Part shown: in pieces, positions 1 to 6,831 of the stretch
Position numbering within the stretch: the first letter of the stretch is position 1
Layout of the letters: each line of letters begins with the position of its first letter
Assembly (NCBI GenBank): GCA_022709485.1
Contig: JAKLIS010000050.1
Span: forward strand, 1 to 8,208
Source: Elusimicrobiota bacterium
Lineage (GTDB): Bacteria; Elusimicrobiota; Elusimicrobia; F11
DNA length: 8,208 nt
Direction of reading: 5' to 3'
Program-made: the position numbers and the translations under genes
Notes under the pieces: model-generated
Told to the model about the DNA's origin: nothing
Database searches by the model: none
The model's input: only the letters and a program-made list of their open reading frames with translations

Positions 1-830
1 AACATCTCGAGAGATTTGTCTGCGGCAGCCGCGCAAGCGGGTGCCAGGGCCGTGGTATAGATGAAAGAACGGGATTTTGAAATGAGAATATCCCGCAAAT
101 TCCGGGTTCCGGCCACAAATCCCCCGTGGCTACCAAGCGCCTTTGAAAGGGTCCCCACAAAAATATCGATCTGATTCAAAACACCTTCGCGCGACGCCAA
201 TCCCTGGCCGTTCGGCCCGATGACGCCAAATGAATGCGCTTCATCTAGGTAAGTGGCACAATTAAATTCTTGCGCAAGCAATATAAGGAGGGTCAAGGGA
301 CTCTCATCTCCATCCATGGAAAAAATACCTTCCGTGACAATAAAAGCTCTTTTGAACCCGGCTCTTTTCGCTTTGAGCAAGTGTCGAAGGTCATCCATGT
401 TGTTGTGTTCAAAAGAATAAAACCGCGCACCTGACAACCGAATGCCGTCAATCAAAGAGGCGTGGCAGAGCCGGTCAAAGAAGATGACGTCTCCATTTTG
501 GGCCAAAGCCGGAAGCACGCCCACATTGATGTGATATCCGGAGCTAAACACCAGAGCGGCTTCCTTATTTAGAAAACGCGCAATGTTTTTTTCCAACGCG
601 TCGTGCTTCATGGAATTGCCGGCCAATAGACGAGAAGAGGTTCCTCCCACCCCCCCGTCTGATATGGATGCCATGGCCGCGTTTATTATTTCCGGATGGG
701 CGCTCAGTCCCAAATAGTCATTGGAGGACAAATTAACAAGACCGCTTTTTAAAAATTCTTCCCGGGTTTTAAAAATTTCCCGTTTAAGTCCGTCCCTTTC
801 CAGTTTTTCGATGTCCATTCTTAGATCCAT
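1..830 (-). CDS. bioF: 8-amino-7-oxononanoate synthase BioF, 3' part cut by window edge
   Basis: Pyridoxal-phosphate enzyme that condenses L-alanine with a pimeloyl thioester to give 8-amino-7-oxononanoate, the first step of biotin ring assembly, in the cytoplasm. I translated 276 codons; the frame stays open to position 1, so roughly the last quarter of a usual 380-390 residue protein is missing. Family landmarks in order: NDYLGL (37-42), a glycine/serine SSRLLAGN stretch (65-72), FSSGYH (95-100), H123 in the CHASLIDG segment (expected to stack on PLP), EGIFSMDGD (167-175), DEAHSFGV (196-203, D196 should bind the PLP ring nitrogen) and GTLSKALG (226-233) with K230 as the PLP Schiff-base lysine. 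The ATG at 828-830 is chosen because AGGA lies six bases upstream, inside the end of the ketosynthase gene; the in-frame ATG at 816-818 has no such site. It lies one base after the ketosynthase stop. Kbl, CqsA and serine palmitoyltransferase share the fold, but bioB three genes upstream favours BioF. Confidence 0.93.
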   Translation of the reverse strand, partial: MDLRMDIEKLERDGLKREIFKTREEFLKSGLVNLSSNDYLGLSAHPEIINAAMASISDGGVGGTSSRLLAGNSMKHDALEKNIARFLNKEAALVFSSGYHINVGVLPALAQNGDVIFFDRLCHASLIDGIRLSGARFYSFEHNNMDDLRHLLKAKRAGFKRAFIVTEGIFSMDGDESPLTLLILLAQEFNCATYLDEAHSFGVIGPNGQGLASREGVLNQIDIFVGTLSKALGSHGGFVAGTRNLRDILISKSRSFIYTTALAPACAAAADKSLEM

Positions 831-831
831 A

Positions 832-2010
832 TTAATTCCTTTCAAAAATGACGGCCCCCATTTGGCCGCCAAACCCGTAAGACAAAGACATTGCCGTTTG
901 GACCGTCTTTTTCCGGGCAAAATGCGGCACGTAATCCAGATCGCAATCGGGATCGGGGGTCGTTAAATTTAACGTGGGCGGAATAATCTGATCATGAATT
1001 GCAAGTGCGCAAAACGCCGCCTCTATAGCGCCGGCCGCTCCCAACATGTGGCCAGTCGCCGCCTTCGTGGAAGAAATAGGAATATTATAGGCTTCCGGGC
1101 CCAATGCTTTTTTTATGCCTCGAGTTTCTTGAAGATCATTTAGATGAGTTCCCGTTCCATGGGCGTTGATGTAGTCCAATTTTTTTGAATCCCTCAAGAC
1201 GTTTAAAATAAGGCGAGCCACATAATCGCCGTCCTCGTCAAATCGAATGGTATCGGTGGGATTGTGCATCATGCGAACATTTTTTATGAAGGCCAAAGGT
1301 TTTGCTCCTCGCGTTCTCAAAGAATCCTCTTTTTCTAATAACATAACCGCGGCCCCTTCGCCGATTGAAAAACCTGACCGAAATTTATCAAAGGGTCGAG
1401 CCGCTTTGGGGTCCCCCGCGTCGACCAAGGCCCCCATATTCTCAAATCCCGCCCAGTAAAGAGGATTGAGGCTGGATTCCGACGCCCCCGCCAAGACCAG
1501 TTCGCATTCCCCGCTCCAAAGCCAAAAAATCGACTGCTGAATAGCGGCGACCCCCGTGGCGCACGCCGCCGCCACATTCGCAGCGGGACCTTTGAGACCC
1601 AGGCTCCGTTGAACGACATTTTCTGAAGACCAGCCCGAAAATCCTGAGAGAAGAAGGTCGGGAGAAAGTTTAAACGGCCCCCATTCATTGGCCAATACGG
1701 GTTTACTTTGGCTGATAGCGCATCCAATGGACTGCTCAGACCATTCTGACGCTTCGAAACCCGCGTTCAAAAGCGCTTCTTTGGCCGCCAAAATAGCGAA
1801 GTCCCCCATTCGAGATCTCGCGCCGTTGGGTGAAAAACCGAGGACCCGAGCTGCCAATACCGGTCCGTTTCCCTCTACGCAGACCCCTATTCCCGTTTGA
1901 CCTTGAATTAAATTTTTCCAGGTGACGGGCGCTGAAAGCCCCAAGGGAGATACCATCCCGATTCCCGTAATGGCTATGCGAGGCTGATTTTTAAAGTAAT
2001 CGGCCTTCAA
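832..2010 (-). CDS. FabF-like beta-ketoacyl-ACP synthase (KAS II type) within biotin cluster
   Basis: Condensing enzyme of the KAS I/II thiolase fold, 392 residues (FabF is about 410), expected to elongate an acyl-ACP with malonyl-ACP by two carbons. The complete active site is visible: nucleophile C150 in AAACATG, H284 in NAHGTGT, K316 in SSTKAATG and H321 in GHMLGAAG; the ARPFDKFRSGFSIGEGA segment (204-220) is also typical. It is thus predicted to be catalytic and not a chain-length factor. One difference from housekeeping FabF is the C-terminal loop, SLSYGFGGQM (375-384), where the family usually has NSFGFGGTN. The start is TTG at 2008-2010: it places the first beta strand (RIAITGIG, 11-18) correctly, and AGGAG lies seven bases upstream inside the reductase gene; the first ATG would delete that strand. 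It overlaps the reductase gene by 20 bases and is followed one base later by bioF. A role in making the pimeloyl chain is inferred from context; a general fabF paralog is the alternative. Confidence 0.92.
   Translation of the reverse strand: MKADYFKNQPRIAITGIGMVSPLGLSAPVTWKNLIQGQTGIGVCVEGNGPVLAARVLGFSPNGARSRMGDFAILAAKEALLNAGFEASEWSEQSIGCAISQSKPVLANEWGPFKLSPDLLLSGFSGWSSENVVQRSLGLKGPAANVAAACATGVAAIQQSIFWLWSGECELVLAGASESSLNPLYWAGFENMGALVDAGDPKAARPFDKFRSGFSIGEGAAVMLLEKEDSLRTRGAKPLAFIKNVRMMHNPTDTIRFDEDGDYVARLILNVLRDSKKLDYINAHGTGTHLNDLQETRGIKKALGPEAYNIPISSTKAATGHMLGAAGAIEAAFCALAIHDQIIPPTLNLTTPDPDCDLDYVPHFARKKTVQTAMSLSYGFGGQMGAVIFERN
837..840 (-). promoter_or_regulatory. Ribosome-binding site for bioF
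   Basis: AGGA on the minus strand, inside the last codons of the ketosynthase gene, is six bases from the ATG at 828-830. It supports that ATG over the in-frame ATG four codons later, which has no purine-rich site at the right distance. Confidence 0.65.
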
Positions 2011-2716
2011 AGGCGAACTCCTGACCGGTCAGATTTTTAAACTGGGATAGATGAAAAATAAATTCCCCTAGATCGTCCAAATTGGGCAGGGTTCCCACCA
2101 GATGCTGATTCCTGATTTCTTGTTCGATCTTGGGCCAGATGTCTTTGTTTAAATCGGTCACATGAAATCCGGGCAAAATGGTATTGGCCCGAATGTGAAA
2201 CCGCCCTTCCTCCAACGCGATCGCCTTGGTTAATGCCGCAAGCCCCGCTTTGGCCACCGCGTAATTGGCCGCCCCGGCCCCCGGCCGGTGAGAAATGAAA
2301 GATCCCATATTCCAGATTAAACCGTCTTTTTGATTGCGCATAAGAGGGATGACGGCTTGGGAACATAAGAAGGCCCCTTTCAAATTGACCGCCATAACGT
2401 CATCCCATTCTTCTTCGGTCATTTTGGACACCAACGCGTTTCGGGCTATTCCCGCGTTATTCACCAGAATGTCGACCCGCCCCCATTTTTCTTCAACGGT
2501 CTGAATAATTTTTTGCACGTCTTTTGATTTGGACACATCCCCCGGCAACAAAAGGAACTCGCCCCCCATATCTTGAATTTGCGCCGCGGTCTCTTCCGCG
2601 GCGCCGGAGCTGAATCGAAAATTAATTCCGACTTTATATTTTCTTTTCCCAAAGGCGAACGCGAGGGCTTGGCCAATTCCCCGTCCGGCGCCCGTGATGA
2701 GAATCACCTCATTCAT
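1991..2716 (-). CDS. SDR-family oxidoreductase, FabG-like 3-oxoacyl-ACP reductase
   Basis: Classical short-chain dehydrogenase/reductase, 241 residues, close to FabG size. Visible motifs: nucleotide-binding TGAGRGIG (8-15), D60 in GDV, NNAG (86-89), and the catalytic set N111, S139, Y152 and K156 (YAVAK) with the normal 13-residue Ser-to-Tyr spacing. The region after beta-2 begins with R34, compatible with NADPH, though this is only suggestive. In the FabG reaction a 3-oxoacyl-ACP is reduced to the 3-hydroxyacyl-ACP, which would directly follow the reaction of the next gene's ketosynthase. The tail GQEFAFEGRLL lacks the usual VDGG ending of FabG, so it is not an ordinary housekeeping copy. 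Its ATG (2714-2716) directly follows the bioB stop (TAAATG), with AAGGA eight bases upstream. The substrate is inferred from neighbours; other SDR activities cannot be excluded from sequence alone. Confidence 0.88.
   Translation of the reverse strand: MNEVILITGAGRGIGQALAFAFGKRKYKVGINFRFSSGAAEETAAQIQDMGGEFLLLPGDVSKSKDVQKIIQTVEEKWGRVDILVNNAGIARNALVSKMTEEEWDDVMAVNLKGAFLCSQAVIPLMRNQKDGLIWNMGSFISHRPGAGAANYAVAKAGLAALTKAIALEEGRFHIRANTILPGFHVTDLNKDIWPKIEQEIRNQHLVGTLPNLDDLGEFIFHLSQFKNLTGQEFAFEGRLL
2017..2021 (-). promoter_or_regulatory. Internal ribosome-binding site for the ketosynthase TTG start
   Basis: AGGAG on the minus strand lies within the codons for GQEF near the end of the reductase gene and stands seven bases before the TTG at 2008-2010. 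It is the feature that decides the start: there is no ATG or GTG at a sensible position, and the first in-frame ATG (codon 19) would remove the first beta strand of the thiolase fold. Confidence 0.75.
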
Positions 2717-3784
2717 TTAGAGAATCCTTGCCGCCAAAGAGGCTATAACGCCGCCCACATTCCCCCGCAATTCCGGATGGGCCACAAAAAAATCGTTCAC
2801 GAAATTTCCCGGCCGATCTTGGACGGAATATCCCATGTCTTGAATCATGGCCAAATCCAGGGCCGCCGTTTGACCTTTCGTTGTTAAATAATCCCCAATA
2901 AAAATCGCATTGGCGATATAAAGACCCAGGGGCTGGAGACTGCCCAAATGATATTCTCGCCCGCCGGCAATTCGGATTTCCCGGGTGGGATTGGCGAAAC
3001 GCATCATGGCGAGGATTTTCAAACACTTAACGGGCGTCAGTTCCTGTTTCCCCTCAAACGGGGTTTTCTCAACCGGAACCAGAAAATTGACGGGGATAAA
3101 ATCGGCTTTGAGTTTTCGAAGATCAGTCGCCATCTGGACCAGATCTTCATTTGTTTCGCCCAAACCCGCGATCACCCCAGAACAGATATGCATCCCGGCA
3201 TCCTGAACGGCTTGAATGGTCTCAATCCGGTCTTGATAAGAATGGGACGAGCATATTTCCGGGTAATAGGCTTCACTGGTGTTGATATTGTGGTTATATG
3301 TCTCTAAACCGGATTGTTTAAGATCGTCCGCCCCGTTTTTATTTACCAAGCCCAAAGACGCGCACAGCTCGATTTCAGGATATTGGGTTTTAAGGGTTTG
3401 AACGGCTTTTGAAAGCTGAGCGATTTCTTTTTCACTTGGCCGGTCGCCGCTGGCCACCAAGCACACTTTGCTGGCCCCGGCTTCGAGGCCTCTTTTGGCC
3501 AAAACCTCAATTTCTCGCGTCGACAAAATCGGATATTTTTGGATGGGAGCTTTTGAAATTTTCGATTGGGAACAATATTTACAATCCTCAGGACAAAGGC
3601 CGCTTTTGACGTTTATCAAATACTGTAGCTTCACTTGTTGGCCGAAATAGCGTTCACGAACCTTTCGTGCGGCCGCCACGAGTTCCAATATTTCGCCGTC
3701 GGAAGATTCTAAAACCGACAAAAGGTCCTCTTGCCGCAACTCCAAATTTTCGAGGGCTTTCCTCTTTATCAACTCCCATTTCAT
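2717..3784 (-). CDS. bioB: Biotin synthase BioB (radical SAM)
   Basis: Radical SAM enzyme that inserts sulfur into dethiobiotin to give biotin; 355 residues, similar to the E. coli enzyme (about 346). The [4Fe-4S] motif is complete: C64, C68 and C71 in CPEDCKYC. The [2Fe-2S] cluster ligands are also in place: C108 (KVCLVASGDR), C141 (ELCASLG), C201 (HICSGVIAGLGE) and R271 (IRIAGGRE). The YNHN motif (163-166) that contacts substrate and the FIPVNFL segment (229-235) are typical. The ATG at 3782-3784 lies 15 bases after the argS stop, with AAGGA about 11 bases upstream, slightly long spacing but the only good candidate. It is the first of four biotin/fatty-acid-type genes packed with no spacers. 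I found no BirA-like operator in the 15-base gap; any control must act further upstream or within argS. Confidence 0.97.
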   Translation of the reverse strand: MKWELIKRKALENLELRQEDLLSVLESSDGEILELVAAARKVRERYFGQQVKLQYLINVKSGLCPEDCKYCSQSKISKAPIQKYPILSTREIEVLAKRGLEAGASKVCLVASGDRPSEKEIAQLSKAVQTLKTQYPEIELCASLGLVNKNGADDLKQSGLETYNHNINTSEAYYPEICSSHSYQDRIETIQAVQDAGMHICSGVIAGLGETNEDLVQMATDLRKLKADFIPVNFLVPVEKTPFEGKQELTPVKCLKILAMMRFANPTREIRIAGGREYHLGSLQPLGLYIANAIFIGDYLTTKGQTAALDLAMIQDMGYSVQDRPGNFVNDFFVAHPELRGNVGGVIASLAARIL

Positions 3785-3799
3785 ATTGTTCGTTTTCCT

Positions 3800-5461
3800 T
3801 TAGAGTTTTTCTGGAGCCGAAACACCCAACAGATCCAGTCCCTCTTTGACGCGATCCCGGATCGCCCGGACTAAATCCAGACGAAAAGACCGCTGTTGGG
3901 GGTTCCCTTCCAATACGCGGCATTGTTCATAAAAACTGTGAAATTTCCCCGCCAATTCCAGAAGATAAACGGTGAGATGATGATTTGAATAGTCTCGGGC
4001 GCAGAGCTCGACGGTTTTTCCAAAGCTCATCAATTGCAAAAGGGCGTCTTTTTCCGCTTCCTCGAGGGGGGCCGGAAACGATCCGGATTCTTTTTCCCAA
4101 TATAACGGCGGGGCCGACAGTCCCCTTTTTTCCGCTTCGGAAAAAATAGAACAACAGCGGGCGTGCACGTACTGCACGTAGAAAACAGGATTTTCGTTGG
4201 CCTGTTTCTTGGCCAAATCCAAATCAAATTCAAAATGGGCGCCGGGGCTTCGAAGGGCAAAAAAGAAGCGGGTGGCATCCTTGCCAACCTCCTCCACCAC
4301 TTCTCTTAAAGTAATCATATCCCCCGCTCGTTTGGATAATCGCCCGCCTTTGATGGATACCATTTGGTTCAGAATAATCGTTAAATCTTCCGACTTGTGT
4401 TCAATGGCTTGAAGAGCTCCTTTCAGGCGCTGGGCGTATCCATGGTGGTCGGCTCCCCAGATATTGATGAGTTTGTTAAAGCCTCGGGAAAATTTGTTGT
4501 CATGATAGGCGATGTCGGAGGCAAAATAGGTAGGCGCTTCATTGGCTTTCTTTAAAACCCTGTCCTTTTCATCTCCATATTCGCTGGCTCGAAACCAGAA
4601 CGCCCCCGCTTCCTCATAGACGACCTTTTTCTTTTGCAGTTTCTGAAATAGTTTTTCAACCATTTGTTCATGATGCAGGGTCGACTCCCGGAACCAATTG
4701 TCGAAATGAACGCCGAAATCCTCCAAGTCTTTCTGGATCATCTTCAAAATGCGCGAGGAAGCAAATCCCGCCAAATCATTTTCCGAGAAAATCATCTGAT
4801 TATCTTGAACGGGCTTAAATACCTGCCCGCTCGAGAGGGCTTCTCTAGCCAAATCCATCACGTAACTTCCGTGGTATCCTTTTTCAGGGAAAGGGACCGT
4901 TTGCCCCTGAAGCTCTTTGAGCCGGGCCTCCATGGAAAGCCCCAAGTTGCGGATTTGCCCCCCGGCATCGTTGATATAAAATTCCGCCGTCACCTCTTTT
5001 CCCAGCCATTTATATATACGGGCCAAGGAATCGCCCAAGGCGGCTCCGCGGCCGTGTCCCACATGCAAAGGCCCGGTCGGGTTGGCGGAAACAAATTCAA
5101 TAAGGATTTTTTCCTTGGATTTTTTTCCCAAAGAATCTTTTTCCCCCTGAACTATATTCCCCAGTTCGGCCCGCATGGCGGGGTCTTTAATCCAGAAATT
5201 CAAAAATCCGGCGCCGGCGATTTCGATTTTTTCCACCAGATCGTTTTGAGGAAAGGAAGCCATAAGTTCCTCCGCCAATTTCCGCGGAGACATTTTCATT
5301 TCTTTGGCCAAAATAAGAGGGAGGTTCGCGGCCAAGTCGCCCGGAATTTTAGAGGGTGGAACGCTCAAATCAAAATCTGGAATTTCTTCCGGCAATTTGT
5401 GCGTTTTCATGAGGCCGTGAGCGCCTTGAATAATTAATTTCCGTAAAGAGGAAAGAAGCAT
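3800..5461 (-). CDS. argS: Arginyl-tRNA synthetase ArgS
   Basis: Class I aminoacyl-tRNA synthetase that charges tRNA-Arg with arginine using ATP; it needs the tRNA bound to activate arginine. The length, 553 residues, is usual (E. coli about 577). The N-terminal additional domain covers about residues 1-95. The catalytic domain opens with SANPTGPLHVGH (125-136), the HIGH motif in the form HVGH, followed by INDAGGQI (163-170). NIWGADHHGYAQRLKGAL (333-350) is a strong family block. The KMSKS loop is represented by GGRLSKRAG (372-380). The C-terminal DALR anticodon-binding domain runs from about 425 to the end, finishing with GVSAPEKL, close to the common APERM ending. The ATG at 5459-5461 immediately follows the rsfS stop (TAAATG), with GGGGA six bases upstream. 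A 257-codon frame on the opposite strand (4664-5437) is a shadow. Confidence 0.97.
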   Translation of the reverse strand: MLLSSLRKLIIQGAHGLMKTHKLPEEIPDFDLSVPPSKIPGDLAANLPLILAKEMKMSPRKLAEELMASFPQNDLVEKIEIAGAGFLNFWIKDPAMRAELGNIVQGEKDSLGKKSKEKILIEFVSANPTGPLHVGHGRGAALGDSLARIYKWLGKEVTAEFYINDAGGQIRNLGLSMEARLKELQGQTVPFPEKGYHGSYVMDLAREALSSGQVFKPVQDNQMIFSENDLAGFASSRILKMIQKDLEDFGVHFDNWFRESTLHHEQMVEKLFQKLQKKKVVYEEAGAFWFRASEYGDEKDRVLKKANEAPTYFASDIAYHDNKFSRGFNKLINIWGADHHGYAQRLKGALQAIEHKSEDLTIILNQMVSIKGGRLSKRAGDMITLREVVEEVGKDATRFFFALRSPGAHFEFDLDLAKKQANENPVFYVQYVHARCCSIFSEAEKRGLSAPPLYWEKESGSFPAPLEEAEKDALLQLMSFGKTVELCARDYSNHHLTVYLLELAGKFHSFYEQCRVLEGNPQQRSFRLDLVRAIRDRVKEGLDLLGVSAPEKL

Positions 5462-5881
5462 TTAATATCCCCGTTTTTTCCGGGGAGCGGCCTTTTTGGA
5501 TTTGGCTGGTTTGGGCCTGGGATTTTTTTCAGGTGCCGGTTTCACCGTCATTTTTTTGCCTTGTTCCCAAAGCCGCTCAATGGCATAAAAATCACGGGTT
5601 TTCTGGTCCATGATATGGACGATGACAGATCCATAATCCAGGGCGCGCCAAAGATGCCCGCGCTGGCCGTCCGTCCGGACGGGACGAATACCCATCTTCC
5701 CCAGTTCTTCGCGGATGGCGTCCTCCAAAGCTTGAACATGCAAATGGGACGTCGCTCCGATAAAAACAAATGAATCCGTGATGGAAGATTGTTTTCGAAC
5801 GTCTAGGGCCAGAATGTCGATGCCCAATTTCTCATCGGCGACTTGAATTATTTTTTTTGTGAGCTTTGAAAATTCCAACAT
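5462..5881 (-). CDS. rsfS: Ribosomal silencing factor RsfS (Iojap family)
   Basis: RsfS binds ribosomal protein uL14 on the large subunit and blocks subunit joining when nutrients are short. The Iojap domain covers about residues 5-108: DILALDVRK (22-30), DSFVFIGATSHLHVQAL (36-52), then the diagnostic block with W78, LDYGSVIVHI (81-90) and RDFYAIERLW (96-105). At 139 residues it is longer than the roughly 105-120 of many members because of a basic tail (109-139) rich in Lys, Pro and Ala, of the kind that could contact rRNA; that is inference. The ATG (5879-5881) begins two bases after the stop of the preceding gene; GGGAG lies 13 bases upstream, which is far, so translation may depend on coupling. 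A run of eight A (5851-5858 on the other strand as T) falls near codon 9. argS starts with no spacer after its stop. Confidence 0.95.
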   Translation of the reverse strand: MLEFSKLTKKIIQVADEKLGIDILALDVRKQSSITDSFVFIGATSHLHVQALEDAIREELGKMGIRPVRTDGQRGHLWRALDYGSVIVHIMDQKTRDFYAIERLWEQGKKMTVKPAPEKNPRPKPAKSKKAAPRKKRGY

Positions 5882-5883
5882 GT

Positions 5884-6831
5884 TTATAGCGACGCTCCCG
5901 GTTTCCCGCGCTCAAGTCTTTGCCGTGATAATTCTTCCTCCCGGGTCCTGGCCGTGGCCAACGCGGGCGCCAAAACAGCCGCGATGGTTTCCATAAGCTG
6001 CCTTTGACCCGGCGTAAACGACCGCGGGGCTTCATTGTAAAATACAAATAAACCGTCCCGGGTTCCTTCCATGGCCGAATGCGCCAAAATCAAATGACCC
6101 GAATTAAAAGGGAAAGGAATAACGACCCCGGATGAAGAACTGATGTCTTCAATATTAAAGAATGCCCGTTCCGGCCGTTTGACCGAAGGGACGTCCAACG
6201 TATTGGCCGTCGAAAAAATTCCACTCGCGGGCCCTTCCACCGTCCCGAGCTTGAATTCGTCGTTGAAAGGATTCCACCGATAAAAGGCCACCGTGACCAC
6301 CGGACTCAAGTCATTTTGAAGCTGTTTGACAATTTGGGGAATAACTTCCTCTAAAGGCATTGAAGCCCCCATGAGCCGGGAAACTTCAAACACAGTCACC
6401 AGCTCTCGCGTCGTGGACCGAAGACGGGAACTGACCCCGGAAAGAAGCGTCAAAATTTGTTCTAAAGCGAGTTTGGGGTCTTTTTTAATGACATCGTCTA
6501 ACGATTCCCGTGGGAGTGTTAGAACCTCCGTATCTTCCTCCGCCACAATCCGAGCGGAATGAGGTTTGTTTTCCAAAAATGACATCTCTCCAAAAAATTC
6601 TTCCGGCCCCAGCTTTGCGACGGTTTTGGTGCGTTCCTCATCTAATTTCTTCTGAACGGAAACCGAGCCTTTGGCGATAAGAAATAGTGATCCGCTCAAG
6701 CTCCCTTCCTCTATCACCACGTCTCCTTTGGCGTATGTCATTGAAATCATTTCTTGAGCCAGACGATTTAAAGCCGCCGGAGAAGCTCCGCTCAAGAAAT
6801 GAAGGGAGTCTAATTTTTCCAGCGGAATCAT
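5884..6831 (-). CDS. Cyclic-nucleotide-binding-fold protein with C-terminal GAF-like domain
   Basis: I recognise domains, not a named gene. Residues about 8-128 form a CRP-type cNMP-binding beta-roll: FLSGASPAALNRLA (12-25), AKGDVVIEEG (34-43), GSLFLIAKGSVSV (47-59) and the phosphate-cassette region FGEMSFLENKPHSA (80-93). The arginine that binds the cyclic phosphate in CRP is replaced by H91, so the domain may sense another ligand or serve as a structural module. A helix (about 125-150) leads to a GAF-like domain (about 145-297) without recognisable enzymatic motifs, then a charged helical tail (RTREEELSRQRLERGK, 295-310). There is no helix-turn-helix and no transmembrane segment, so it is a cytoplasmic sensor or adaptor and not a CRP/FNR regulator. 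Its ATG (6829-6831) shares one base with the pilT stop (TAATG), with a GGGGG stretch six bases upstream. This coupling suggests a link to pilus retraction. Confidence 0.87.
   Translation of the reverse strand: MIPLEKLDSLHFLSGASPAALNRLAQEMISMTYAKGDVVIEEGSLSGSLFLIAKGSVSVQKKLDEERTKTVAKLGPEEFFGEMSFLENKPHSARIVAEEDTEVLTLPRESLDDVIKKDPKLALEQILTLLSGVSSRLRSTTRELVTVFEVSRLMGASMPLEEVIPQIVKQLQNDLSPVVTVAFYRWNPFNDEFKLGTVEGPASGIFSTANTLDVPSVKRPERAFFNIEDISSSSGVVIPFPFNSGHLILAHSAMEGTRDGLFVFYNEAPRSFTPGQRQLMETIAAVLAPALATARTREEELSRQRLERGKPGASL

Noticed and set aside
816..818. An in-frame downstream ATG as the bioF start.
   Set aside because: It lacks a ribosome-binding site, whereas the ATG at 828-830 has AGGA six bases upstream.
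1335..1727. A 130-codon minus-strand frame within the ketosynthase gene.
   Set aside because: It is in another frame of a gene with full catalytic motifs; the product is Arg/Trp/Phe-rich with no domain.
3785..3799. A BirA operator or promoter in front of bioB.
   Set aside because: The gap to argS is only 15 bases and is used by the ribosome-binding site; no long inverted repeat is seen.
4664..5437. A 257-codon open frame on the plus strand opposite argS.
   Set aside because: It is exactly antisense to well-conserved ArgS, including the HVGH region; the protein has no recognisable motif and is rich in Phe, Arg, His and Gly, as expected from a mirrored frame.
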